In this document: positions 27,565 through 40,204 of the stretch, piece after piece
Layout of the letters: each line of letters opens with the position of its first letter
Numbering within the stretch: the stretch's first letter is position 1
Source: Isoetes taiwanensis
Taxonomy: Eukaryota; Streptophyta; Lycopodiopsida; Isoetales; Isoetaceae
Assembly (NCBI GenBank): GCA_021234155.1
Contig: JAJEKV010000002.1
Span: forward strand, 15,349,428-15,413,427
DNA length: 64,000 nt
Direction of reading: 5' to 3'
Notes under the pieces: model-generated
Told to the model about the DNA's origin: nothing
What the model saw: only the letters and a program-made list of their open reading frames with translations
Database searches by the model: none
Program-made: the position numbers and the translations under genes

Positions 27565-27897
27565 TTGAATAAAAACGATCTATTTTTTATTGCAATCCAA
27601 ATGCCAACGTCAATGCTTTTGGCCTTGAAGCACTTCTTCTCAGAGAATGCCACTTTGCACCAAAGAAATGTCATCAAACCTCGAAGAAACAAGCAGTGGG
27701 TTCACATGTATCTCTATGAGAATACATGTACGGACTTAGCTGGCTTTTTTGATTTTGAAGCATCGAGCACTAAAATCTACGCCTTGGCATCCAAGGTGTG
27801 CTTTTACTCTGCTCCTAAAGATTTTGGCAAGGCACACCCAGTTAAGAATACTTTGAGGGCTAGAGTTTTGTACCGAGAAATTGAGATAACGCTTTGA
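27565..27897 (+). CDS. Unrecognised 110-codon ORF, protein-like
   Basis: Opens with an ATG and ends in a TGA. The composition is balanced and protein-like: a hydrophobic N-terminal third, a basic middle ('IKPRRNKQW'), then 'ENTCTDLAGFFDFEASS' and 'KVCFYSAPKDFGKAHPV'. No domain is recognised and no plant promoter or splice structure stands out. It may be an exon of a decayed gene or an unfamiliar transposon protein. The frame closes quickly downstream, although readable fragments in other frames continue to about 28300. Confidence 0.25.
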   Translation: MNKNDLFFIAIQMPTSMLLALKHFFSENATLHQRNVIKPRRNKQWVHMYLYENTCTDLAGFFDFEASSTKIYALASKVCFYSAPKDFGKAHPVKNTLRARVLYREIEITL

Positions 27898-29310
27898 GGG
27901 TCTTTGGGCTGATCTTGAGGACTTTAGTCAAGTTTTTCACATTTCAAGCATCATAAATGTCCGATGGCGTTCGACACGGCCGCCCCTCGCTTATTCTCCT
28001 CACATCAGAATGTCTTGCTATGGCTTTTACCATGCAACCTATAAAGGTAAACCTTTTAACGAGCATATTGTGACCTTTCATGTATGTGAAATAAGATCTC
28101 TATCACTGCCTTGAATGAATAGTGGTTTCAACGACCTAGGCTTTTCTTATTTCCATGGACCCCCTAGGACAAATACAATAAAATGGCTTTTGAATCTTTG
28201 AAGGATAAGAGCCGGATATTCACACAAAGAGCTCAAAGATCGAAGCTCATTAGTGTTTGCCCTGTTGAGGATGATAAGCAACACAAAAAGCTTTCTTCGA
28301 ATCTATCTATTGCAGCCTAAACAAATTTAAGGTTCTCTTTTTGCCATAGCCCATTGGGCATACGATTGTCTTTGAACTATGTTATAGCAAAGTTGGTAAA
28401 GTATCAAAATACATTCGCTACCTATTCTTCTACCATGTACTCAAGCTATATAGGTCTTAAATATTTTGCAGGGTCTTAATGTGCTTTGTGTTTACTTTGT
28501 CATGATCTTCTATCGCAGCTCAATGTCTAACCTACTTCCTAAATTTAATATTTCCTCGAATAACATCTTCACCGAGTAAACTACATCCAAGATTCATTTT
28601 TAGTGCCATGGTATGACTTTGATTATGAGATAAATCTGACATTTGTAGCTTTAATCCACAATAGAATAGATCTTTTCTTTTTTTACAATGCAAAGATTGT
28701 TTCACATAATTTTTTGGAACCCATAAGTTCTTAACATCTGACCTTTGTTTGGATTTCTTTACTTTCTGCTGGTTCCACTTTTCTCAAGCAAGGACAATTG
28801 GTTACTTATACAGAGTTGTATTTTTTGTCGCTTTATCATCTGGTAATAACGTCAAGCACAAGAGACACATGACAGATTTGCTTCCAACAAGCAGGTACAA
28901 ACTGCCCTATATTCAATATCTCTAGATTTGCATAACCATTCAATTAAAGTATCTTGAAAATGTAGCATGTTCAATTAAGAATATTAGCCGTAGTTTTGAT
29001 ATATCATTCCTATGAAGTGAGTGAATAATTTCTGCTAAATAATTTCTGCTAGGTGATGGATAGTGTATCTATAACTTGCAAACAAGCTGTTTAACTTACA
29101 ATCTATTGTTGCATGTTATATGTGTTGTGTCTGCTGAATGTCATAGTTTAGCCATTTATTTTGCAAAGATGTGATGTGAGAAAAAGAGGCAATTCATTTT
29201 CAGGTAGTTGAATATGTTTGGAATTGCTTTGGCATGCTGTAATTATATGGTGATAGATAGACTTGAAGACAAGCATTTTAATAGGAAAGGTCTGTAATAA
29301 CTTTTTTTTG
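27898..29310. other. AT-rich DNA, no recognised gene
   Basis: Short readable fragments continue in several frames to about 28.3 kb, then the sequence becomes plain AT-rich DNA. A small duplication of 'aataatttctgcta' occurs near 29027-29050. Nothing else was seen. Confidence 0.35.
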
Positions 29311-30215
29311 TTTCTAAGGGCCATTTCCCACTCGCCATTAAGTTAAGTTAGTTTAACCGGTTGGTTATCTCCTAACTTAACCGAAAAGAGATTATGCTTT
29401 CCATTAAGGTCATAAGTTAAGGCTAACTTAATGGTCATTTAAGATATAGATCTCACTCAGGACTTGTTAGGGATCCCTTAGGGTTAAATTGGCTGTAAAA
29501 TCAACTTCTAATCCTAACGCATGTTGAGTTGATGCGTTTCACCAGTAGTTAAGGGCTTGCGGTTAGGTTAGAGATAAATTCATGTTCATTTCTACTTTGA
29601 AGTTTAAGAGATACAACTAAGTTAAAAATATCTAGTAATTCTTAGTTGGTGAACCAACAATCCAGAAGAGATATATAGTTTATTTCTATCTCTTTCTTTC
29701 TATATTCTTCATATTCTTTCTCCGTCTCTATTCTTTTCCTCTCTCAGATTGCTTGAACCTCAATTGATGTCCAATTATTTATGGTGGGTGTCACATGTCT
29801 CTTTGGCAATGGAAGGAAAAACCTAGGTGCACACTCCCCTAAAACGCATTTTCTACTACCTAAAAAGAACCACAAAGTCTAGTCATATATTCGCATATAC
29901 CTAAAAATATGCTCCAAGGTGCTGCTGTCCCAACCAACCTAGACTAGAACGAACCCCCCATGCTAATCTAAACAACCTTGAACCCCTAATCTACTCTAGA
30001 TGTTCAAAAGGCACAAGGACTATACCATATCCGGGGATAAAAAATAAATAACCTAACTAGATTAAGTTATATCTTTCTCTACCTCTAACAAGCTAGGTTG
30101 TTAGTTCTAATCGAAGCTAAGTGTACCTCCCAGGTCACTCTAACTTCTAGTTTATAATAAGGTCTGCTAAAGTTTTAACTTTTTCTTAACTTTAACTTAA
30201 CTAGTATTGGTGTTT
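29311..30215. mobile_element. Possible MITE or small DNA transposon
   Basis: The left end ('gggccatttcccactcgccattaagttaag') and the complement of the right end ('gagtagcgaaacaccaata...gttaagttaaag') are similar over about 20-30 bases. The interior is rich in TTAAG-type words and has no ORF. A related sequence in inverted orientation occurs at about 33700-33850. The ends and any target-site duplication are not resolved. Confidence 0.3.
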
Positions 30216-31626
30216 CGCTACTCTGGCATAAATAATACTTTCATTGTAGCCAATACTCTGTAATTTGGAAAAGGAAAACCCAAGAGGAAAATGTAGCGGC
30301 AAATGGAGATGAGGTTATAGTGTTTGCAAAGACTCGTGAGCATTTAACTCTGAATATATACAACCTTTGAATTGGTATTAATTTCATTGGTTGAAACTTC
30401 ATGCAAGGGCATGTGGATAATGACTCAGAAGGAAACTTGATCGAGGTAGATAGAGTAACAATAGAAAGGCGGAAACTGAGGCGCGGGTAATGCGCACGCA
30501 GATTGACACATTGAGGATTGTTAGGCTGCCGATTCTCGCCAATACGGCGATGCAAATGGTCAAGATAGAAAACGTCACATAAAAATTCAGAATGTCAATA
30601 CACGTAGTTCCTAGGAAAGAAACCGTACACATGGCACATAACACCGACGATGTATGCAATGACGGTAATTGTTCTCACGCGGCGTGAGCCTATATGGTGT
30701 GGCCATGTGTATGCTAGGTTGTGTAAAGCTCGTGAGGTGTGCTCATGCATCCCATGGCATTTGAGGACATGAATAGGTAAAAATGCCATTTGCACTTATT
30801 GTGTAAATGTAACTTTTAAAATGTATGGCAAATCTCAACGCAAAATTAGGGCAATTGTATCGAGAAGGGCATAATACAACCAAATTATTATGTACTTGAG
30901 CCAGGTGCCCGGAAGGAGGATTTGACTGATGAGATGGATTTAGATTTGAGACAGATATTTGACAGAGATTCTGACATACAGGACGCCACTTAGCTTTTGT
31001 TTTCTAGAACCAAGGATTAGAAATGTTTGGTGTTACTGCCAGAGGACGCATTAACGGTTGCAGTAAATCAATGGTTTTTGCCACACAGCCCTTAAAAGGT
31101 GCACAAAGGATTTGAATATGCAAGAACTATATTTATTTTTCTCAATTTCAAACATTGATGGTAGCCAGGATTTGTTAAACAGAGACCAAACTACATTAAT
31201 CCAAAATATAGAAACCAAATGTGCAAAGAACATGTAAATGTATGTATAACATAATGTAGCATTTGGAGCTTCCTCATCAAAAAATGAATCAATGCTCAAT
31301 GTTTATCGAGTCTCTATACAACAGATTTGTTGAGCGCATCCTATAATACAACAGATGTCGAAAAGATCCCTTTCAATGCATAATACCGCATTACATGCCT
31401 AGAATCCACCAAAGAATAAGAAACCCAAATTTACCTAAGCATTAAGTGATAGCAAATAAAGATAATGTGTACTCTCCAAATTTTGTCCTCCTCAGGAAGA
31501 GATTCATGTAAGTATAAAGATAAGGGAAGAAACTGCACTCCTCGTGGAAGAAGGCAAAACGTCACACCCACGGTCTCAACCGTATTTTAATTAACCTCAA
31601 TATAGAAACAATAATGCACATTCTTA
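30216..31626. other. Unrecognised DNA with one exon-like stretch
   Basis: After an acceptor-like 'tttcattgtag' (ending at 30248), the plus frame from 30250 to 30366 is open for 39 codons and reads in a protein-like way ('NGDEVIVFAKTREHLTLN'). No further exon or family was identified. Minus ORFs at 30241-30659 shadow it. The rest is AT-rich. Confidence 0.25.
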
Positions 31627-31890
31627 CCGCACTCATCACCATCATCATGATCAGAGAACCGCATCTGGCCACCACCATATGTCCCGCTGCAAGATAATTT
31701 GAATCGCCTCCTCGCTAGAGCTCCAAAGTGTGATCGCTGGGGCAGCCAATCCAAGGAACAACCAATAAATCCTTGGCTTATCTTGGATGGCCCAATAGAT
31801 GCATGTACAAAAATAAATGGAGGATACAACACACGACACTGACACCACCAGCACCATCAACACCATTAAAAGATTTGGCATGGATAGCAA
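31627..31890 (-). CDS. Possible exon, unrecognised product
   Basis: Two minus frames are open here. One (31651-31890, 79 codons) has a long hydrophobic N-terminal half like a membrane segment, followed by 'EEAIQIILQRDIWWWPD'. The other (through 31627) reads 'SCSGTYGGGQMRFSDHDDG' and runs into a good splice-donor match (GCG|GTAAGA, intron starting at 31626). Only one frame can be real. I do not recognise either product, and no other exon could be joined to it. Confidence 0.2.
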
Positions 31891-34800
31891 TTACTTTGAT
31901 AATTTTTGAGAAAGATTTTGTTGTTTGAGAAGAGAATTAGAGTCTTTAGGCATGATGATTTAGTAATCAACAAATGTTCAAAGCAACTCTATACAAATCA
32001 TAAAATGCAACGATGTCCACAATGACCATTACATTATTTTAATTTAAGGGCCAAGGTAATATATTGCACTTGCAAGTATAAAAGAAGGCACAAACATATA
32101 AAGAAGGCATGTGCCACTTAACGCATACCCTTTTAAGACATAGCAGATTTTCACTGGGCTTACATTAGAAGATCATAGCAACCATGGCTCTGATTTTACA
32201 ATAGAGCATAAAAGTTCAAAAAAACTCTACCAGATTATGATTAAACAGCGCACTCTACCAGCCTAGGTATGATCAGACTCGTAAATGTTTATTTTAGTTG
32301 TATACCGATGCTCTACATGATTCATAGATGATCTTAAATCACCACATTTCTAAAGGAATGAACCATAGGCATTATCCCATTCATCATCACTTATGTATTC
32401 TCGTCATCGCGATCATGCTAGATAAGAATACAAATGTAAGCATATACCTTTTCTTTGTCGCTATAGATGACCATGCAATATAAGCATAAGATAAATCAAG
32501 GAACATGCAGCATAAGCTGTGAAAGCAGCTTATCAAAAGTACAAAGAAATTGCTTACATATCAAGAGAATCTAATGCTTTAACAATTCCACCATGCAAGA
32601 ATGGTGCAAAACATATCGGCGCAACTACAAAATGATTCAAACATTAGTTAAACTAACTTCAAAGTAACATTCTAGAGTATCTAAAATGGATCTTAATTCA
32701 TAACCCAATAAATACACCAGATTTGCACTCCAAAATAAGGCCCAACTATTTCTATCAAAACAAACGAGAACAAAAGAAACAAAATTGTGTTCTTTGCAGA
32801 ATGCAAACCCAACACACATATAAGCTGGCAATTACATCGCAATTATTCCAGATGAGTTGCCATGAAGCTAAAGCTTGATTCCCAAAAACCCTATGCCATC
32901 AATCTCCACCTCGAAAAACGTAGATCAATCTTGGTAAAGATTTATGGAAGCCAGAGCCCCAAATGCCACATAGAATTATGTGAGGGATTCTTCTATGCAT
33001 AGAACTAAGATCAAGGGCCGATCTATTCCTAGGATTTTCTACCTGGGCTCCATCTCCCCTTTAGTTAGTTCAAACACACCCTCAAAATGCTCTGAGGTGG
33101 CTGCAATCTAGCGTACGTCACCATAACCTAAAGGTGGATCCGGCCCACCCAAACCGCGAAAATAGCATCTATTGCAATATAATGATGGAAATTTACAAAG
33201 TACCCTAAGAATAACTACTCCATCTTCAATAAGCCCATGCTTTGTTCAACAGCCTAATTTAGAGAAGTTTAATCATTTCTAAGGAATCAGAAGAAGTGAT
33301 AAAGGAAGAAGATAAACCCTCGAAAAAGAAGAGATAGGGCGTACATATTTGCCACCGGACTTTAAGACCTTCATTGGCATTCAAGAATCGGGATGCATGT
33401 GGGTTCTAGATCCCTACATAGTCGAAAATGTAGTAAAAAAATTTTAGCCTCCATCTAAATCAAGTAGGACTCCGGTGTCTAAATGCAGTAGATAATCTAG
33501 CAAACATGCATCCCCTAAGACACGCCCTTATTCAAAAACCATAGAAAGAAGCTTTTTGTGACTCTTTTTGGAAATCAAAAATTTTTCTTATCTCTAAAAC
33601 CCCAAAACCTAGGAAATTATCATAAGAAAATCAAAAAAGTTTTTCACTGGACCTAAAAAAACCCCAATTTAAAACAATGGGGATTATCATCAAGATGAAA
33701 GGATATGGTTAAGTTAACTACGCTAAAATTTAACCAACTTCTAACTTGTCCAGGCTTAACTATGCTAGTGAAAGCAAGTCTTCAAGTATTTTCCCTATTT
33801 AACCTAATCCTAACCAATCGGGTGGGAATTGACCCTAATACCTTTTGGCCTAAATGATTCATCCGCTGATTTTATTCTATATGTGATCTATTTGAGGAAT
33901 TGAAAAGGAACACATGAAAGGCACATCTATTGTCAGCCAAATCCTTTATCGCTAGATAAACCAGTTGTGTAAACCCTCTCCTTTAACCCTTTGGCTCTTG
34001 GATTTTAATGTTTTGTAGATTGGATTGTTAAATGTCTCTTTGTGTTCACATCTTTTCTTAATGACTTGTTATTTTTCTCCGTGATAAGACTTCGCATTAC
34101 GAGGTTGAGCTTCTCGTGAAGGCTACGCCACCCAAACATTATACAATTCATTAGACCTATTAATGATCCAAAATTTTATTGCTAATTATGGAGCATCTTC
34201 TGTGGCATGTATTTCTCGGCTCGACAGAATATTTAGCGTAAAAGAAATTGAGTTCAATGGGCCAAGACAACTAGTTTCTATCTCCGCCTTTCTTTTCTTT
34301 TCTTATATATATGGTGTTGTATACCTATAAAAATTCTTATTTGCGTAGTGAAGTACAAACTGTTCCTAGCCCCAGTAACATTTCCTCATCATCTATGAAT
34401 TGAATGGACTCAAACCGCATGATCGACATACCGTGGTGATTAAAATGTTTGTGCTTCCCGTGGTCCCTTTGCATGCAAAGAATAGCATGGTTAGTCACTG
34501 GTGGTTTGGTCTATGTAAGTGTGGAGGTGATTAGAATGTCTCTAGCGGCAGTTCTAGCACAGACAAGCCTGCCGTAACAGAATGCCAGTACAGCAAGTGG
34601 ACCTCGAGACGTGGTTAACAATTTATATCCGGATCACAATATAAACCGTGACAACATAACCAGCTTTGCAATGAGCCTCGGAAATATTGAACCGTAGTGT
34701 TTTCTCCTTTCAAGCATTTTTTTCCTTTTATCTACAACTTTCACTCATCATGTGGTAAGGTATATTGGCAGCCCTTCGAGCAAAGGTGGTGAAGGATTTG

Positions 34801-36379
34801 TTTGGCATTGAGTTATCTCATGGCATGTCCAATATGCCCAGACTTTTAATGTATTTTGCACACCATCACTTTTGAAAGCATGAATAAACGTCCCAAAACC
34901 CAAGAAGAGATTCACAATGAGGTAGAAAAGTGTATACATTAAAAAATTGTCACATCTCTCTCTTCTCGATGTCAATCCATCCCCTATGATGGATTAAAGG
35001 TGTGTGCTTTATGCCAATGCGACATTTGTAGACATGTGTTAATATTTATCTTGCAATGAATTACCATAATATATTTGGACCTAATGAGAAACGAATGTTT
35101 TATCAATCCTAAGAGAAATTGCAAATTCATAGCATTTTGCATCTTGAAATTTGTCTACTCATAATGAAGCACTTGGGCAAAATCAAGTCCAACCAATATG
35201 ACTTTAGCATGATCGACAAAACTTCTTGTGTGAAGCTTGGTAACATTTGTAGTTTGGATGTAAAAATGGCAGTAGAGGGTGGTAGTCACATGAATAACAT
35301 CGACGTGAAAACACACTGCTAAGGGTAGGGTAAATGGTGCTAGGACTCAGTAAAAGTATGGAATCTGCATTCTCGCTCACAATACAAGATTGTATATACA
35401 TAAGGGTTTCTATGGAGGGCAAGCCGATACATAGGGTTTCCCACCTCAAGCACGCATTACGCCATATGCCCCTAACATAGAGGTAAACTCTGTGGGAAGA
35501 AATAGTCTAATTAGGTTTTCTTTATTGATGCCATCCTCGCTTCAAAGTGACACGCTCAAGTCCCCAGAACAATGCTAGTGTGCCCAAGAGCGGGATGACA
35601 ACCCAGGTTCCGCCACCATGATGTCGCCATCTCTTGAGAATTTCCATCCCCAAAAAATGTTGGTTCCGCTTTTTCTTCCTCCGAGTGTCTTTGGTTTTGG
35701 AAGGGGGAGGGATGGTGTGTGAGTCTCAGGTCCAAAGTGCACACTTTCACGTATTTCGCAAGGCCCTCCGGTCCATAACTCGCAAGTCAAGGCTACCATG
35801 GGGTTTCCCACCATTATAGAACACCTGGGAGTCGCATGGTGCAGCGAATCATGACAAATCATGGAACAAACCCTGAAACTTATGTGACCCTGAAAATCAC
35901 AGTGAGAGACTTTGGACAGCCCAAAGCCTACCTGCTGTTGGGCTCCAAAGTCGTTGTACTATATGTATCGTGGCTTAGATCTAGAAGTTTAGACAAGACT
36001 TAATTCATCTCTCAAGTATCAAGTGAGACTTCATGTGGAATCCCCACCTCACCCACCCCATCCCCAACCCCTACTCCCCGCCTACTCCCGATTCTACGGT
36101 TTCTTCGCAAACCCATTTATACCTGGTAATTTCTGATTGGTCGCTCACCGCATCCTTCAAGCTTTAGAGTTGTCTTGTAAGCTGCATTTCACCTCACCCC
36201 TAAAACAATAATGTGGTGAACCACAAAGATCCAATGAATGTCTTTCGAAAGAATATGACTGATATAGTGTAAGTTAACTTAATGTCTCCACTAAATTAGA
36301 ACCTATATGGAGTGCCTGAACAAGTACTTAATAGCACCTAAGGAGTTGCCTAGATTACCTGGTGAATTAGCATAGGGAG
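31891..36379. other. AT-rich DNA, no recognised gene
   Basis: About 4.5 kb with only short, mutually overlapping ORFs (for example 34748-34975 minus, 35204-35449 minus and 35556-35862 minus). No domain, element end or tandem array was seen, apart from the fragment at 33700-33850 related to the 29.3-kb element. Confidence 0.4.
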
Positions 36380-37145
36380 CTAAGTAAAGGCAAATTAATA
36401 GCAAGGCAAGGTAAGGCAAAGCAAGACAATAAAGACAAATATATGGTTTTACATCATGCATGCGCTCAGAAAGGAAAAAAAGGGTGGAGACATTCCAAAA
36501 TGCAAAGTCTCAAGTAGAGCTCCATATTAAGATGGATATTTCTTACTTCTTCCTAAAAACAACTTTAGCCCACTTTCTTGGATTGGAGTGGCACTTCTTG
36601 TAGTTCGTGAGTATATTGTTGGAGAAATGACCGAAAATATAACATAGCCGTGATGATCATGGTAATTTCTTTTAAACATGAAACTTGATTTCAAGCAGTG
36701 CTTCAATGGCTCACTTTGATATCTCTACTCATTAACTTGTTTCACCTGGAGCACAATGAAAACAGGGCTCGAGGAGAGGAGCGCTGGCCACGACGTCATT
36801 CTTCAAATGGCATAAACGCCGGAGCCCCGAGTTCTGCAGGAGTGGGTGAGCTATTCAATCTAGAACTTAGCTCGAGATTACCGTGGGTATAAGATGCTAT
36901 ACATTCTTTCATCTCATCGATTAGATTTAACATAGAAGTCTTGATTGTATCTTTATTATAGAATTGTGATTACACTAATCCCGGCGAACATTATGATGAG
37001 GACTGTACTCCATGGTCTGCACAGGGTCCCATGGACGTCAAAATAATAGATGTCTATTCTGCATACGAACACTAACAAAACATGGTTTATCGATATGGCT
37101 TGTATTAGGATTTATCTTCCTGCATTAAGCTTCCAGCGATATTAC
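36380..37145 (+). repeat. Dispersed repeat, copy 1 of a direct pair
   Basis: It aligns with 40205-41960 at several ordered landmarks: 'agagctcc', 'acttct...tagttcgt', 'agaaatgaccgaaa' with 'tataaca' after it, a region with 'gagctattcaatc', the end 'tagaattgtgattacac', and after an interruption 'tggcttgtattaggattta' with 'cttcctgc'. No coding potential. It may be an LTR or another non-coding element. Copy 2 is interrupted by a LINE. Confidence 0.6.
36965..37042 (+). mobile_element. Short RTE-like 3' end inside copy 1
   Basis: The landmarks 'atgatgaggactgtactcc' and 'gggtcccatggacgtcaaaa' match the RTE-like 3' end in plus orientation, without an obvious simple tail. It lies at the same point of the host repeat at which copy 2 holds a minus-strand LINE. 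Confidence 0.45.
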
Positions 37146-39730
37146 CTACACCTACAAGTTTGCATCAGAAATTGCACACAGCATCAATGGCACAGACTAC
37201 TGTTTGGAACTAAAGATTACAGACTAGAAGGGAAATTAATATCCTAAAAACCCATATGATTTTTCCTAAGAACTTAAATCTATAATCTTGATCTAATGGT
37301 GATCTAATCTAGTATGAAGAGGGGAGAACATTCCGTTGCCGTTTAAACATTGCTATAATACTACTGCGTGAAGAGCTCACACCAGATACTAGAGGAGGCA
37401 TTTCTGAACCTAATTGATTAATCCATTTCTTTATGCCAAAGTAAAGTCTCTTTCAAAACGAGCCTAACCAAATTGGCAATCCATCTCCTTTGCCACAATG
37501 AATTTCCATTAAAACATTTTTTGTATCATGGTGGACGAATCTGCTTCTACTCAAATAACCCAAAGTTAAAGATTTTTACCATCCTCGATGAGATCCATCC
37601 CATAAGCTGTTGCATTTTGATGGAGATTAAAGTATGTTTATAAGTAAATTATAATTACAGATAGAGGATAAGATAAGATAAGATAAGATAAGATAAGATA
37701 AGATAAGATAAACTTTTTATCTTCCATTGAACCGTTAAAGCCATGTGGACCCAAATGAAAAAGGGGCATAAGCCCAAATTAAACCTCAAAACCAAATTTA
37801 ACAAAAGGGAAAGGGGAGACCCAATCCCCATCACAAAACAAAGACACTGGGAAGCTTCACTCAAGCAATGAGAATCAAATGTAAAGACTAGATACCAAAC
37901 GCCTGCTGACTGCAGCGCTACTCATCCCCAGAGCAGAGCTGTATCCTCCTGACGCTGCCCACTTTATTTTGTACATTCACCCAAGAAAGTTTCACCCTCC
38001 TTTGCGAGTCGGAGGGAGGTAAGATCCTCCCGGATCAGAAGGTGATCCCCTTTAAGGTGGTTGGCCATGCTCGTAACGTGGCTTAAGAGATCGATCCCGA
38101 AACCGAACGCTAAGGATGATGAGGGCGGCTAATATGATGTTCCCGCCCGAATCGGGCCGAGAGGATGCCGCCTGGGTGTATGTGCATGGTCCGGATCTAA
38201 AAAGGCCTCCACCTCATCCCGAGCCAAAATGTCATCCCGCTTCCAATGCTACCACACGCAAGTTCAGCTATGATGTGTGCCTCTCTGCCCCTCAAAACTT
38301 CTAGGCTCGTAGGATTGGGTATGTGGCTCGCCTAGTCCCTCGTGACCGCAAATCCTTCAGTCCGGGTAGATATGTCCACTGGCCCACATGAGCATGTATC
38401 GGTGGCAATGCAGCTGATACTTCCTAGCCAAGACTTTGACGCCTCAGACTGGCATCACTGTCCGCATGTGCTCCAGGAGGGAAAACTCAGGCATCCGATC
38501 AGTCAGATTCACATCTCAATAGAAACAGCAGCTGCATGCCATCCTCCTAAGCATTGTGGTCCCTGGAGCCCACCTGAAACATCAACCTGTAGTCCACGTG
38601 CTTGATGCTAATTCCAAGAGGGCCGCCAGCCCAAAAGAGGGACTTGAGCCTGTGGGGAGCACCGCTCAGATGTAGCCATGCAACTGCTCACGAGAGCCGA
38701 ACTCGCTAGCCGTGGGACCCGCCGGCCGCAGGAGGCCCTTGTACAATGGCTAGGTCTTCTTTCTTGCCATCCTTACCCCAAAATGCTGCTTATTGGATGT
38801 CCTTTCGGCCATTTGGGGCCCTATACCTATCAAAATCCCCCCAAGGGTTGCCCCTAGGAACAGTCCTTGAAAACGGGAGGGGGGAGGGGGGGATGATGAA
38901 TCCAATAAACCAACAGTGCAGATCCGGAAAAATGCTTTTTGGACTCAGACATGTTCAGCAAATAGGACCATATCATACATCAATGGAAAGCGCTTGAAGA
39001 CAGCTTTCTAACGCAATAAAAATCAGCAAAAACGGAGTCATGGATCAGGAGTTATAGCAAAAAGTAGTTGATATTGTGCATGGCAAAAGGGATACCCGAA
39101 TGAAAAAGTACAAAAAGCAGGTATCTATCTTGATTTATCTGGGCCAAATCATATATCAATCTGAAGCTCTCTGCACAAGCTTTCCAAAGAGCCCAAGTTA
39201 TGAGATCGAATAACTGTCGCGCCATGCTTAAGGAGAGTCATCTGATAACAAGTCATCTTAACAAGTCATCTGATTAATGCTTAACATACACCGATTCGAC
39301 ATGCCAAGCCTCGCTATGAGATCGTGAATAATCGTCGCTACCATGCTTACGCTTTCCTCACCGCCTTTGGAAAAAGGGGAGAACCTACAAAATCATTATG
39401 TTACTGATGTGGTTGGTGACACTAGAAAGAACTATCATCTATATTATGGTTGTTGCCATGAACTTATTTCATGGATTTGATATTATGAAATATATAAACT
39501 TAATTGAAGTTGTTGCTTTGGTTAAGAGATAGTAGTTAGTGCTATTGGTTGAAGTTGTAGAATATTCTCTCTTAAATATGTTTTACATCTCTAAATCCTC
39601 GATCTTTATATCTTGACATAGAATAACTCAAATCTTTTCAGGTCTTAAATCTTAAGCCTTAGTTGTTGTCACAAATAATAGTTGGTGCTATTTGAAAAGT
39701 GTAAGACCTTACATTATTGTGGATTGATTT
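37146..39730. other. Unclassified DNA with a GC-rich block
   Basis: AT-rich to 37.9 kb (see the separate retroposon at 37667-37864), then a CpG-containing GC-rich block at about 38.0-38.75 kb with short plus ORFs (38116-38304, 38342-38605) that I do not recognise. The stretch at 38.9-39.3 kb ('catcaatggaaagcgcttga', 'caagctttccaaagagccca') resembles non-coding LTR sequence of plant retroelements in style only. The rest is AT-rich. Confidence 0.3.
37667..37864 (-). mobile_element. Retroposon 3' end with (TTATC)n tail
   Basis: On the minus strand a segment with 'gggtccacatgg' and 'gttcaatggaagataaaaag' runs into about nine TTATC units (plus-strand 37667-37712, GATAA). The arrangement copies the RTE-like family (gggtcc, ggac/gata, a short A-run, then a pentamer tail), but the body is more diverged. 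The 69-codon ORF across it is a by-product of the tail. Confidence 0.5.
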
Positions 39731-40068
39731 GGTGCTCAATAATTTGAGAATTGAGTTGGTGCTCAATTCAAGATTTAAATGTTTTGAGTTATTTTGAGTT
39801 GGTGCTCAATAATTTGAGAATTGAGTTGGTGCTCAATTCAAGATTTAAATGTTTTGAGTTATTTTTAATTTTTTTCTTTGAAGGCATGGTTGGTGGGACT
39901 TGCACCCGCCCACGTCTCCCACCCAATGGTAGCCAGTGGGTTTTGAACCCTGGTGAGGATCATCCCAACCCAAGGCCCTGATGGGCTAATGTATTAAGTT
40001 ATACTCAATACTTTGTGTAGAGTAGATGCTCAATAATTTGAGAATTGGGTTGGTCCTCAATTCAAGAA
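39731..40068 (+). repeat. 70-bp tandem repeat, two full copies plus an interrupted third
   Basis: Units begin at 39731 and 39801 with 'ggtgctcaataatttgagaa' and are almost identical over 70 bp. Each holds the subrepeat 'gagttggtgctcaatt'. A partial third unit lies at about 40018-40068 ('gatgctcaataatttgagaa'), separated from the others by the SINE at 39868-39990. Confidence 0.85.
39868..39990 (-). mobile_element. tRNA-derived SINE
   Basis: On the minus strand a box A-like element (TAGCCCATCAGG, plus 39977-39988) and a box B-like element (GGTTCAAAACC, plus 39939-39949) are spaced about as in a tRNA gene. They are followed by a body and a short A-rich end ('caaagaaaaaaatt'). Such internal RNA polymerase III promoters are typical of SINEs, which use LINE enzymes for insertion. 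It is not a functional tRNA, since no acceptor stem or anticodon arm can be formed. It interrupts the 70-bp tandem array. Confidence 0.65.
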
Positions 40069-40204
40069 ACTTCGTGCTAAGGGATAATTGTACAATTGAG
40101 GTAAGTTGCTTCACAAAAGGGAAGAATTGATATGGAGTAAGTTAACTTGCACATATTAGTAGCCTCGTACTGGGAGTGAGGGGTTGATCTAGATATGAAG
40201 GTAA

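Noticed and set aside
37655-37864. Hydrophobic ORF with a repeated Tyr-Leu-Ile-Leu-Ser unit
   Set aside because: It arises from the (TTATC)n tail of a retroposon.
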